Source: Lachnospiraceae bacterium UBA7729
GTDB taxonomy: Bacteria > Bacillota > Clostridia > Lachnospirales > Lachnospiraceae
NCBI GenBank assembly: GCA_002482005.1
Contig: DLFD01000064.1
Coordinates: 1 to 64,000, forward strand
DNA: 64,000 nt
Direction of reading: 5' to 3'
Both the position numbers and the translations under genes were made by a program. Below, one piece after another: positions 35,201 through 42,298 of the stretch; the first letter of the stretch is position 1, and each line of letters opens with the position of its first letter. A model generated the notes under the pieces. It did no database searches and was not told the DNA's origin. It saw only the letters and a program-made list of their open reading frames with translations.

Positions 35201-35448
35201 ACTCGGGGGATCCGGAAGCATCAAGGCCGGGAGAGATGGAATTCTCCGCCCTGCCATGGAGTCCGGAGATGATGGAACTTGCCCGTCATCCATATGAACT
35301 TCCGCGCTGGCAGTACACATGGGTGCGCTGCTCCCTCAAGCAGATGGGCGTAGGCGGAGATGACTCCTGGGGTGCGAGGACCCATGACGAATTCCTGCTG
35401 AAGACAGATCGGAAGCTTTGCTTTGCGGTAGACTTCCGCGGAATCTGA
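32218..35448 (+). CDS. lacZ: Beta-galactosidase, GH2 family (LacZ type)
   Basis: The 1076-residue protein is a cytoplasmic beta-galactosidase. The GH2 sugar-binding domain (residues about 40-220), an Ig-like domain, and the TIM barrel are present. The acid/base is Glu465 in CGNESYGG and the nucleophile Glu532 in LCEYTHSMGNSNG. The C-terminal beta domains 4 and 5 are complete (WRAPTNNDDGS, then GMGPEENYCDR). AAGGAAAGGG lies before the ATG. No lactose permease or repressor is adjacent, so import must be encoded elsewhere. The length is close to that of E. coli LacZ (1024), with a slightly longer C-terminus. Confidence 0.96.
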   Translation: MEEFDYSIVKSPAHFAEGCLPPHSDHVPQAPEDGFGKTSLRLSLDGMWKFHYSENYESAPKGFEKPDFDVSGWKEIKVPSNMQFEGYDDPAYVNTQYPWDGVEGIEPGEIPEKFNPVGQYVRTFTLPENWKGSRIRISFQGVESGFAFWLNGTYLGYSEDSFTPTEFDLTPFLQEGENRIAVLVFKWTSGSWCEDQDMFRLSGIFRDVFLERLPEVHLEDLKILADLTDGYRDGKLNVTIKTSGNADEISADWTLEKIGVVTASEELEKTGEIVLSGSCSGSCMTVSEKIGAVLPWSAEIPNLYRLNVTIKADGKACEKVCELTGFRRFEMKDGIMCLNGKRIVFNGVNRHEFSCDGGRSPKFQEVLHDVTVMKQNNINAVRTCHYPDASILYRLCDIFGLYMIAENNMETHGMMERVERGQLAQAEALPGDRKDWEPLLIRRIDSMYELDKNHPAIVIWSCGNESYGGSVIFHMAEELRRLDDSRLVHYEGIFHDMRYPDTSDMYSQMYTSAAGVEQYLKEHTDKPFILCEYTHSMGNSNGGMFKYTDLAKKEPRYQGGFIWDFIDQAVRRKNRFGEEFLAYGGDDHERPTDYEFSGNGIVDAHRRPYGGKIQEVKFNYQGIDAEVGEKGDGVTITNHYLFAGTSAFRCTAALRKEGKVLRQVKLDADVKPGERKYYDLPFTIPEKGEYAVSVTFSLKEDTIWGKAGDEAAYGERVIRGTHESVKTLKTPPEDMEEDGRAFILNGVCAAPVRAALKTEVIRGADNIGVRGEHFSALFSKLKGGLVSYRWGGKELIELIPRPNFWRAPTNNDDGSRMAARYGQWKLASLYQDFRQPTEKPYGEASDVQYPAVDEQEGYVDITWRKYLQVPSFEDRSSVLTTYRVFPDGTIRMILSCDPEIMGAGGRELPPMPEFGWLFALDADMRHVKYYGMGPEENYCDRRKGSRLGVYEKDVADMAEPYLVPQETGNRTGVRYAEITDHKGHGVRFTAAGFEDSGDPEASRPGEMEFSALPWSPEMMELARHPYELPRWQYTWVRCSLKQMGVGGDDSWGARTHDEFLLKTDRKLCFAVDFRGI

Positions 35449-35485
35449 ATGTTCTATAAAGAGTGTTGTCATCAGAGGTGAAAAT

Positions 35486-35737
35486 ATGGCGGACCAGGAA
35501 ACCATGAAGGAGAACGCGGAAGCCTTAAGATCCATGACAAAGGACCAGGAAGCGTTCATGCAGCAGGAATTTCATATGACAAAGCAGGATATGATCGCCC
35601 TTGATGAGGACGGCTGGGCAGAGCTGCTGGACCAGCTTTTCGATATCGAGATCGATGATGACAACCGCAGCAGTGCGAAGACTGCGAAACACGATAAGAT
35701 CGTGTCGGATCTTATCGATATGATGGAAAGCGTGTAA
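35486..35737 (+). CDS. Small acidic protein of unknown function
   Basis: The 83-residue protein begins MADQETMKENAEALRSMTKD and is rich in Asp, Glu, Met and Lys, with predicted helices and no signal or membrane segment. GAGGTGAAAAT precedes the ATG. It lies between lacZ and the rplS promoter in a region where no other gene fits. I do not recognise a family. The coding potential is supported by the ribosome site, by the spacing and by the lack of better frames. Confidence 0.6.
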   Translation: MADQETMKENAEALRSMTKDQEAFMQQEFHMTKQDMIALDEDGWAELLDQLFDIEIDDDNRSSAKTAKHDKIVSDLIDMMESV

Positions 35738-35744
35738 AAAGACC

Positions 35745-35773
35745 TTGCGTGAAACAGATCCATATGGTAAACT
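35745..35773 (+). promoter_or_regulatory. rplS promoter
   Basis: TTGCGT at 35745-35750 and TAAACT at 35768-35773 are separated by 17 bases with TGG before the -10. Confidence 0.65.
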
Positions 35774-35792
35774 ATTCGTCGTGTGCGAAGAC

Positions 35793-35835
35793 GGATGGTC
35801 CTCTGCTGCTGTAATAGGACGCATTAAGAACATCC
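35793..35835 (+). promoter_or_regulatory. Structured leader of rplS (probable L19 leader)
   Basis: GGATG at 35793-35797 pairs with CATCC at 35831-35835. GTCCT at 35798-35802 pairs with AGGAC at 35816-35820. Together they make a bulged hairpin just upstream of the ribosome site. Position and form fit the known L19 leader of Firmicutes, which is thought to allow feedback by ribosomal protein L19. I could not check the conserved loop against a model. Confidence 0.5.
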
Positions 35836-35857
35836 ACGATATAGGAGGAAACACGCA

Positions 35858-36205
35858 ATGAACGATATTATCAAGAAGATCGAAGACGCGCAGCTTCGCG
35901 AGGATGCTCCGCAGTTCCGCGTCGGTGACACCGTAAGGGTCTTTGCAAAGATCATGGAGAGCGGACACACCAGAACCCAGGTTTTCGAAGGAACCGTCAT
36001 CAAGAAGCAGGGCGGCAGCAACAGAGCTACCTTCACCGTAAGAAAGATCTCCAACGGTGTAGGAGTCGAGAAGACATGGCCGCTTCATTCCCCGACGGTC
36101 GAGAAGGTTGAAGTTGTCAGATCCGGTAAGGCAAGACGTGCAAAGCTTCTTTACCTCAGACAGCGTACCGGCAAGGCTGCAAAGCTGAAAGAGATCGTAA
36201 AGTAA
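35858..36205 (+). CDS. rplS: 50S ribosomal protein L19
   Basis: L19 lies at the interface of the ribosomal subunits. The 115-residue protein shows the family pattern FRVGDTVRVFAKIMESGHTR, FEGTVIKKQGG and GVGVEKTWPLHSPTVEKVEV. AGGAGG precedes the ATG. It is followed by lepB, as in many Firmicutes, but a hairpin without a strong T run separates the two. Confidence 0.97.
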   Translation: MNDIIKKIEDAQLREDAPQFRVGDTVRVFAKIMESGHTRTQVFEGTVIKKQGGSNRATFTVRKISNGVGVEKTWPLHSPTVEKVEVVRSGKARRAKLLYLRQRTGKAAKLKEIVK

Positions 36206-36226
36206 TCAGGGAAAACTTCTTATTGG

Positions 36227-36258
36227 GGCTGCCGCAGGATAATGCGGCAGCCTTCTCT
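36227..36258 (+). terminator. Hairpin/partial terminator after rplS
   Basis: A perfect 10-bp GC-rich stem (GGCTGCCGCA with TGCGGCAGCC) with loop GGATAA is followed by TTCTCT. The T tract is interrupted, so read-through into lepB is likely. This would lower lepB relative to rplS. Confidence 0.6.
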
Positions 36259-36278
36259 GTATCCGGGTAGAACAGTGT

Positions 36279-36935
36279 ATGAAATACGTCAGTGACAAGC
36301 CAATTGATTTCACAAACGATGACTGGAAGCAGTATACGCCGAGAGAGAGAGCCAGGATCGAGGAACAGGAGAGACAGCAGAAGAAGCATCCGAGAAGATA
36401 CAGAAGGAAGTCCCTTCCGAGAAAGATCTTCGAGACACTGTTTCAGATCGTTGTCGTTGTCCTCACTGCTTATGTTCTGGTCTACACATTCGGACAGCAG
36501 AGAACGGTGGTCGGCCAGTCCATGGATACGACACTTTCAGGCGGTGATACTGTCCTGATCAATATCATGTCTTATCAGTTCGGCAGTCCCGGGAGAGGCG
36601 ATATCATCTCTTTCAAGCCGAATGGGTCCGTCAATGCAAGGGCTGATATCAAGAGAGTGATCGGGGTGCCGGGAGACAAGGTGCAGATCAAGGATGGCCA
36701 GATCTATATCGATGATCAGGTTTATCTCGAAGACGGCAATTACCCGACGATCACCAGTCCGGGGTCTGCCAAAAGCCCTGTCAGTCTCGATGAGGGCGAG
36801 TATTTTGTACTGGGAGATAACCGGAACAATTCGGAAGACTCCAGAAATCCGGAGATCGGGATCGTGACATCAGCCATGATCGAAGGAAAGGTATGGTTTG
36901 TTCTGAATCCTCGTGAACACAGAGGTCTTCTGTAA
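36279..36935 (+). CDS. lepB: Signal peptidase I (active form)
   Basis: The 218-residue protein is a membrane-bound signal peptidase. A cytoplasmic basic N-terminus of about 50 residues is followed by one membrane segment (about residues 52-71). Nucleophile Ser81 is in VVGQSMDTTL and general base Lys125 in DIKRVIGVPGDKV. The conserved GDNRNNSEDSR box follows. It removes signal peptides of secreted proteins such as MetQ and PotD. A second copy lacking the lysine is encoded about 900 bases downstream. Confidence 0.95.
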   Translation: MKYVSDKPIDFTNDDWKQYTPRERARIEEQERQQKKHPRRYRRKSLPRKIFETLFQIVVVVLTAYVLVYTFGQQRTVVGQSMDTTLSGGDTVLINIMSYQFGSPGRGDIISFKPNGSVNARADIKRVIGVPGDKVQIKDGQIYIDDQVYLEDGNYPTITSPGSAKSPVSLDEGEYFVLGDNRNNSEDSRNPEIGIVTSAMIEGKVWFVLNPREHRGLL

Positions 36936-36986
36936 AGGACAGATCTTCGCCGGAAGGTGCGGCGCCAGACAGAAAGGTCAGATGGA

Positions 36987-37841
36987 ATGGATTATCAGTG
37001 GTATCCCGGGCATATGACACGGGCGAAAAGGCAGATGCAGGAAGATATCCGTCTGGTCGATCTGGTGATCGAACTCACGGATGCGAGAGCTCCTCTTTCC
37101 GGAAGAAACCCGGATATCGACAGTCTGGCGGCAGGAAAGTCCAGGATCCTGGTCCTGAACAAGAGCGATCTTTCCGATCCGGACCAGAACAGGACCTGGA
37201 CAGCTTACTTTCGGAGAAAGGGGCTGATCGCCTGCGAGGTGAATGCGAGATCTGGCGGAGGAATCCGCCAGATCCGTCCGATGATCCAGGAAGCCTGCCG
37301 GGAGAAGATCGAACGTGACAGAAAGCGGGGGATCGTGAACCGTCCGCTCCGTGCGATGATCGCCGGGATCCCGAATGTCGGAAAGTCAACCTTCATCAAT
37401 TCCTTTGCGCGGAAGTCGGCAGCGAAGACCGGGAATAAGCCAGGCGTCACAAGAGGCCGTCAGTGGATCAGTGTGGATAAGTCTCTCCAGCTTCTGGATA
37501 CTCCCGGCATCCTGTGGCCGAAGTTCGATGACCGGGAAGTCGGGATCCGGCTGGCAGCGATCGGATGTATCCGTGATGAGATCCTGAACAGCCAGGAACT
37601 TGCTGTATGGCTGATCGGATTCCTCCGCAGCGAGTATCCGGGGATCCTTGAAGAGCGCTTCGGTGTACCGGCCGAAGGTACCGGATCTGATGTCCTTCTG
37701 AGGATCGCCGAGGCAAGGAAGTGCCTGAAACCAGGGCCGGAGCCGGATCCGGAGAAAGCGGCTCAGCTTCTGCTTGATGAATTCCGGGCCGGAAAGCTGG
37801 GAAGACTCACACTGGAGGATGCCCGGCAGGCGGAAGGCTGA
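36987..37841 (+). CDS. rbgA: Ribosome biogenesis GTPase RbgA/YlqF
   Basis: RbgA is needed for late 50S assembly. The 284-residue protein starts YQWYPGHMTRAKRQM. It has circularly permuted G motifs: NKSDLSD (G4), then GIPNVGKST (G1) and DTPG (G3). The C-terminal ANTAR-like helical domain completes it. Start ATG 36987 has AAAGGTCAG upstream and fits the conserved N-terminus; GTG 36957 is in frame but less likely. It lies between the two signal peptidase genes. Confidence 0.94.
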   Translation: MDYQWYPGHMTRAKRQMQEDIRLVDLVIELTDARAPLSGRNPDIDSLAAGKSRILVLNKSDLSDPDQNRTWTAYFRRKGLIACEVNARSGGGIRQIRPMIQEACREKIERDRKRGIVNRPLRAMIAGIPNVGKSTFINSFARKSAAKTGNKPGVTRGRQWISVDKSLQLLDTPGILWPKFDDREVGIRLAAIGCIRDEILNSQELAVWLIGFLRSEYPGILEERFGVPAEGTGSDVLLRIAEARKCLKPGPEPDPEKAAQLLLDEFRAGKLGRLTLEDARQAEG

Positions 37842-37871
37842 TGGAAGAGATCGGATAAAGTCAGGAGGGCT

Positions 37872-38432
37872 ATGACAAAGAGAAGGCGAAGAAGATCACA
37901 GAAAAGTCCGCTCAGCAGACTGCTGTGGTGGGTCTTTTTTGCCATTTTTCTGGTCATAGCTCTTTTTGTATCGGTTCTCCTCACCGGGGGGACGGTCGAT
38001 ATCACGGATGGATCGATGAATCCGTCTCTGGACATCGGCGACAGGATCATAGAGGACAGGCTGACCTATCTTGTGAGAGATCCGGGCAGAGGGGACATCA
38101 TTCAGTTTTCAGCAGGAGAGGGGAACGGAACGGTCCTGATCAGGAGGGTCGTCGGACTGCCTGGCGAGACGGTCCGGATCTCGGATGGCCAGGTCTACAT
38201 CAATTCGGACAGACTGGATGAGTCCGCCTATACGGCAGGAAGTGTTCAGTATTCCGGGACGGCATCGCTGCCGCTCACGCTGTCTGAAGACGAGTACTTT
38301 GTCATGGCTGACAACCGCAGCAGCAATTTTGACAGCAGGGACCCTACAGTTGGCAATGTAAACAAGGCTGACATCATCGGCCGACTGTGGCTGAGGATCT
38401 CACCGGGGGAACGGTTCGGACGGGTAAACTGA
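37872..38432 (+). CDS. Second signal peptidase I homologue with Lys to Arg change
   Basis: The 186-residue protein has one membrane segment (about residues 17-38) and the S26 fold. Nucleophile Ser48 is kept in ITDGSMNPSL, and the MADNRSSNFDSRD box is present. In box D the catalytic lysine (IKRVIG in the first copy) is replaced: LIRRVVGLPGE, with Arg91 in its place. Arginine normally cannot act as the general base. The protein may be inactive or have another partner. It follows rbgA by 30 bases and AGGAGG precedes the ATG. Confidence 0.85.
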   Translation: MTKRRRRRSQKSPLSRLLWWVFFAIFLVIALFVSVLLTGGTVDITDGSMNPSLDIGDRIIEDRLTYLVRDPGRGDIIQFSAGEGNGTVLIRRVVGLPGETVRISDGQVYINSDRLDESAYTAGSVQYSGTASLPLTLSEDEYFVMADNRSSNFDSRDPTVGNVNKADIIGRLWLRISPGERFGRVN

Positions 38433-38507
38433 GAGATCCTGTGATAATGGTTCTGCACGGTGTCCATGACCGTGCGGGCATGCTCCGGGGGACTTTGAGG
38501 GGAAAAG

Positions 38508-39326
38508 ATGACGCTTACAGCAGGAAAGATCGCGGAAAGATACAGACAGCTTTGCCGCACGGATGAGACAGCGCTGAAGAGATTCGCGGACACTTACCGG
38601 GAGGATGAGAGGGAAAGCGTCCGGAAACTGGCGCTTGCTGCAGACAGAAGGATCCTTGCTCTGAGACAGGAGCGCAGCAGGGAAGAGCGGATGCGCCGGT
38701 ATGAGCATCAGTGCGAAGAGCAGGGGTATACCCTGATCTGCGGGATCGATGAAGCCGGAAGGGGACCGCTTGCAGGACCGGTTGTCGCTGCGGCTGTGAT
38801 CCTGCCCAAAGACTGTGAGATCCTGGGGCTGAATGATTCCAAACAGCTCTCAGCCAGAAAGAGGGACCAGCTATACGATGAGATCCGGGATAAGGCGATC
38901 GCCGTAGGCGTCGGGAGCAGCGGACCGCACAGGATCGATGAGATCAATGTGCTGAACGCGGATTATGAAGCCATGTGCGAAGCAATCGGGACTCTGAGGG
39001 TGATGCCTCAGATCCTGCTCAACGACGCGGTGAAGATCCCTCAGGTCCTGATCCCTCAGATTCCGATCGTGCACGGGGATGCACAGAGCATGTCCATCGC
39101 TGCGGCAAGCGTGATCGCCAAGGTTACCAGGGACCGTCTCATGCTGGAGTACGATGCGGTCTATCCGGAGTATGGTTTTGCAAAGCATAAGGGGTACGGC
39201 ACAGCGGAACACTATGCTGCGCTGCGGAAATACGGTCCTTGTCCGATCCACAGGAAGACTTTCCTGAAGTCGGATGGAGGAAGATGGGGCCAGGGAGAGA
39301 GTGCCGGAAAGGCACATGAACAATAA
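38508..39326 (+). CDS. rnhB: Ribonuclease HII
   Basis: RNase HII cleaves RNA in RNA-DNA hybrids and single ribonucleotides in DNA. The 272-residue protein has an N-terminal helical extension of about 75 residues. The catalytic domain begins CGIDEAGRGPLAGPVVAAAV, with Asp and Glu in the DEAGRG box. Later aspartates are in NDSKQL and the ASVIAKVTRD region. The C-terminus KHKGYGTAEHYAAL is typical. It overlaps yraN by 11 bases. Confidence 0.95.
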   Translation: MTLTAGKIAERYRQLCRTDETALKRFADTYREDERESVRKLALAADRRILALRQERSREERMRRYEHQCEEQGYTLICGIDEAGRGPLAGPVVAAAVILPKDCEILGLNDSKQLSARKRDQLYDEIRDKAIAVGVGSSGPHRIDEINVLNADYEAMCEAIGTLRVMPQILLNDAVKIPQVLIPQIPIVHGDAQSMSIAAASVIAKVTRDRLMLEYDAVYPEYGFAKHKGYGTAEHYAALRKYGPCPIHRKTFLKSDGGRWGQGESAGKAHEQ

Positions 39327-39666
39327 AAGAAAGATCGGTTCTATATCGGAGAAAGCGGTAGGGAGCTTTCTGGAGCAGAAGGGATATGAGATCCTTCTCT
39401 ACAATTTCCGCTCCAGGTCTGCTGAGATCGACATCGTTGCCAGGGAAGACCGTTATCTGGTCTTTGTCGAGGTGAAATGGCGCTCTTCCGACCGCAACGG
39501 GGCCCCTGAGGAGGCGGTTGACCGGAAGAAACAGCAGAGGATCATCCGCGGGGCCATGTACTACCTTGTCCGCTACCGGGTGCCTGAGGATACTCCCATC
39601 CGGTTTGACGTAGCTGCTGTGGAACATGGGAAGGTCCATCTGATCCGGGATGCCTTCACATGCTGA
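39316..39666 (+). CDS. yraN: YraN family protein (UPF0102)
   Basis: The 116-residue protein has the YraN nuclease-like fold. The motifs are GSISEKAVGSFLEQKGYEIL, then AEIDIVAREDRYLVFVEVKW with the conserved Asp, Glu and Lys, and QRIIRGAMYYL. Start ATG 39316 lies within the rnhB end and begins at the family N-terminus. The frame start at 39274 is not supported. The rnhB-yraN pairing is frequent in bacteria. The function is unknown, though a role in DNA processing has been proposed for the family. Confidence 0.88.
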   Translation: MNNKRKIGSISEKAVGSFLEQKGYEILLYNFRSRSAEIDIVAREDRYLVFVEVKWRSSDRNGAPEEAVDRKKQQRIIRGAMYYLVRYRVPEDTPIRFDVAAVEHGKVHLIRDAFTC

Positions 39667-39739
39667 AGATGAGAGCAGAAGGAAGAAAGACGAAAGGCAT
39701 GCCGGAGGCCGGCCTGAGTCGGAACAGAGGAGAAGCCTT

Positions 39740-40723
39740 ATGAACTGGGAAGAGCAGTTTCACAGACGCCCGGAGAGCAGGAGCATTGACAGACTCACAC
39801 TTCATGAAAAAAACGGAGTGGTGTGGCTTTCATTTCCTCTCCTGGATCAGTTCGACTTCATTGTGAATGCATTCAGCACCAGGATCGGAGGTGTATCGGA
39901 AGGATACGCTTCTTCCATGAACCTGAGCCTGTCGCGGGAGATCAGCGGGGGATACGGTCATCAGGCGGGCATCAGGACAGATCTTCCTGAGGAGGATGTC
40001 TGGAAGGACTCTGGACCCCTTTATGGGGAGACGGACAAAGGCGGTTTTGATATCGTTACTCCCATGGGGCGCTTTCTGGAAAATCACAGGAGGTTTTCCA
40101 GCGCTGTCGGCTATGATCTTCATGACCTGGTCTTCTCCGATCAGACCCATACCGACCATATCCGGGAAGTGACGGAGAAAGACCGCGGCAACGGTATGAC
40201 AAGGCCGAATGCATATCACGATGTGGACGGGCTCATGACGGACAGCAGACGGACGGCGCTGATGACGTTCTATGCGGACTGTGTTCCGCTTCTGCTGGCC
40301 GATCCGGTGAAAAAGGCGGTCGCGAGCGTTCATTCTGGATGGAGAGGGACGATCGCCGGGATCGGAACGAAGGCGGTCAAACGCATGCAGGAGCGCTATG
40401 GCTCGGACCCGGCCGATATCTGTGCCGCGATCGGACCGTCCATCTGTCAGGACTGCTATGAGGTGAGTGAAGATGTGGCGGATGCATTCCGGGAGAAATA
40501 TGCCGGGGAAGCTCTTTCGAGGATCGTCAGGCCAGGAAGACCGGGACATGCCCAGCTGAATCTGCAGGAGGCATGCAGGGAAAATTTCCTGATGGCAGGG
40601 CTTCTCCCACAGCACGTATCCGTTCCGGATCTCTGTACTGCGGAGAATTCCGGACTCCTGTTCTCGCATCGGGCGCTGAAAGGAAGAAGAGGAAACCTGG
40701 CTGCAGTGATCGAGATCCGATGA
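39740..40723 (+). CDS. pgeF: Peptidoglycan editing factor PgeF (YfiH)
   Basis: Family members are purine nucleoside phosphorylase-like copper/zinc enzymes, with a role in peptidoglycan precursor editing in E. coli. The 327-residue protein has FSTRIGGVSEGYASSMNLS near the N-terminus, SDQTHTDHIREV (metal His) and YADCVPLLLADPVKKAVASV, with HSGWRGT, CQDCYEVSEDV and NLQEACRENF later. The start at 39740 has AGAGGAG upstream. The frame continues to 39650 but without a site. It lies downstream of yraN by 73 bases. At 327 residues it is longer than the usual 240-280, mainly from an insertion at about residues 75-115. Confidence 0.88.
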   Translation: MNWEEQFHRRPESRSIDRLTLHEKNGVVWLSFPLLDQFDFIVNAFSTRIGGVSEGYASSMNLSLSREISGGYGHQAGIRTDLPEEDVWKDSGPLYGETDKGGFDIVTPMGRFLENHRRFSSAVGYDLHDLVFSDQTHTDHIREVTEKDRGNGMTRPNAYHDVDGLMTDSRRTALMTFYADCVPLLLADPVKKAVASVHSGWRGTIAGIGTKAVKRMQERYGSDPADICAAIGPSICQDCYEVSEDVADAFREKYAGEALSRIVRPGRPGHAQLNLQEACRENFLMAGLLPQHVSVPDLCTAENSGLLFSHRALKGRRGNLAAVIEIR

Positions 40724-40753
40724 CGTCGGCCGCGGCAGCTGATCCAGAAGGCA

Positions 40754-40806
40754 GAAAAAGCGGCAGCGTTTTCCGGAAGTTCCGGAGATAGCGCTGCCGC
40801 TGCTGC
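40754..40806. terminator. Bidirectional terminator between pgeF and prs
   Basis: AGCGGCAGCG at 40759-40768 pairs with CGCTGCCGCT at 40792-40801, with an inner TTCCGGA/TCCGGAA hairpin. A run of A residues lies to the left and CTGCGTTTTC to the right, so it can serve both convergent genes. Confidence 0.75.
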
Positions 40807-40845
40807 GTTTTCACAGGCGGGGATCCCGCTCTGACGGGGAGATTC

Positions 40846-42012
40846 TCAGCCCCTTACCTTCTCCAGCAGGGCATTGATCTTAGCAGTCGGGGACTGGATC
40901 CCGCTGATGGAGATATCGTGGTTCATATGATCGATGATGGAAGCCAGATACTTGGTCATGTCGGCCTCTGCATACCAGGGACGGGTCAGAAGTTCCGGCG
41001 GACGGTAATTGAGGTTAGTGGTCACGACCTTGGAGATGTATCCTTTCTCATAGTAATCATCGAATGCATCCAGACCGTCGGTGAACAATCCGAAAGTGGT
41101 GCAGACGAATACCCGTCTGGCTCCGCGTTCCTTGAGCTGCTTTGCAACATCCAGCATGGAGCCGCCGGAAGAGATCATGTCGTCAACGACCAGGATATCC
41201 TTTCCTTCCACGGATGTCCCCAGGAACTCATGGGCGACGATCGGGTTCTTGCCGTTCACGATCCTGGAATAGTCGCGGCGCTTGTAGAACATGCCAAGTT
41301 CCAGGCCGAGGATGTTTGCGAAGTAGATGGAGCGGTCCATGGCCCCTTCATCCGGACTGACGACCATGGCAGTCTCTTTTTTCATCTTCAGATTCGGAAC
41401 GGATGCGACCAGAGCCTTGAGGAACTGGTAGGATGGCATGAAGGAATCAAAACCGGAGAGCGGGATCGCATTCTGGACACGAGGGTCATGGGCATCAAAT
41501 GTGATGATGCCGGAGACTCCCATCCGCTCAAGCTCTTCCAGCACGACTGCACAGTCAAGGGATTCTCTCTTGGTCCTGCGGTGCTGACGGCCTCCGTAGA
41601 GGAACGGCATGACGACCGTGATCCTCTTTGCTTTGCCGTTGGCGGCGGAGATGATGCGCTTCAGGTCTGCATAGTGGTTGTCCGGAGACATATAGTTCTT
41701 CTCACCGCAGACGGTGTATTCGATGCTGCAGTTCAGGACATCCACCAGAATGTACAGATCGCTGCCGCGGACGGAATCGTTGATGATCCCTTTGCCTTCT
41801 CCGGTGCCGAACCTCGGACATTCACAGTTGATCAGGTAGCTGTCTTCAATGTAGCCGCTCAGCGGAAATTCCTTCATATTGTGAAGAGGGGTGTTGTGCC
41901 GGAAGTCGACCAGATGACGGTCTACTTCTTCCGCGAAGGAACGGCAGCCTTCCAGGGCCGCGATCTTAAGCGGACCTACCGGCATGGAATCTATCTGTGT
42001 TTCTGTAAGCAT
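40846..42012 (-). CDS. prs: Ribose-phosphate diphosphokinase (PRPP synthetase), long form
   Basis: Prs makes PRPP for purines, pyrimidines, histidine and tryptophan. The 388-residue protein is longer than the usual 310-320. The PRPP-binding loop VVDDMISSGGSM (near residues 284-295) is clear. The catalytic stretch VVMPFLYGGRQHRRTKRESL replaces the more common PYxxYARQDR, as in the divergent clostridial type. TFDAHDPRVQ and VVSPDEGAMDR (pyrophosphate-binding) are present. The start fits MLTETQIDSMPVGPLKIAAL. Lachnospiraceae often carry a second, normal-length Prs elsewhere. Confidence 0.85.
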   Translation of the reverse strand: MLTETQIDSMPVGPLKIAALEGCRSFAEEVDRHLVDFRHNTPLHNMKEFPLSGYIEDSYLINCECPRFGTGEGKGIINDSVRGSDLYILVDVLNCSIEYTVCGEKNYMSPDNHYADLKRIISAANGKAKRITVVMPFLYGGRQHRRTKRESLDCAVVLEELERMGVSGIITFDAHDPRVQNAIPLSGFDSFMPSYQFLKALVASVPNLKMKKETAMVVSPDEGAMDRSIYFANILGLELGMFYKRRDYSRIVNGKNPIVAHEFLGTSVEGKDILVVDDMISSGGSMLDVAKQLKERGARRVFVCTTFGLFTDGLDAFDDYYEKGYISKVVTTNLNYRPPELLTRPWYAEADMTKYLASIIDHMNHDISISGIQSPTAKINALLEKVRG

Positions 42013-42088
42013 TGAGGCCTCCTCAAAGAGCTATCCGTTCCGCCGGCAGAAAAAGACAGCCGGCAGAGACAGGGTATCATTCAGAGAG

Positions 42089-42118
42089 GTTATACCATGG
42101 CCGCAGTGAAAGCGTCAA
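42089..42118 (-). promoter_or_regulatory. prs promoter
   Basis: On the minus strand TTGACG (42118-42113) and TATAAC (42094-42089) are separated by 18 bases with TGG before the -10. Confidence 0.7.
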
Positions 42119-42197
42119 GGCAAAGAGACGCTTTGCTTGCTTTTTAAGGGAAGACATCTTATCATAATCCGGAAAGACAAGATCCTGCTGACCCGGT

Positions 42198-42289
42198 CAG
42201 CAGCTAACAAACAGGATATTCAGCAGCTAACGAACAGGTTATTCAGCAGCTAACGAACAGGATATTCAGCAGCTAACGAACGGGATATG
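42198..42289. repeat. Four tandem 23-bp repeats
   Basis: Units start at 42198, 42221, 42244 and 42267, each 23 bases and of type CAGCAGCTAACGAACAGG followed by ATATT. The first has CAAAC, the second GGTTATT, and the fourth CGGGATATG. The array ends exactly at the start of the DUF512 gene; its last ATG is the first in-frame ATG of that gene. Confidence 0.93.
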
Positions 42290-42298
42290 GAAGAAAAT

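Noticed and set aside
36956..36986. A longer RbgA start at GTG 36957
   Set aside because: The family N-terminus begins at the ATG at 36987, and nothing like a ribosome site precedes the GTG.
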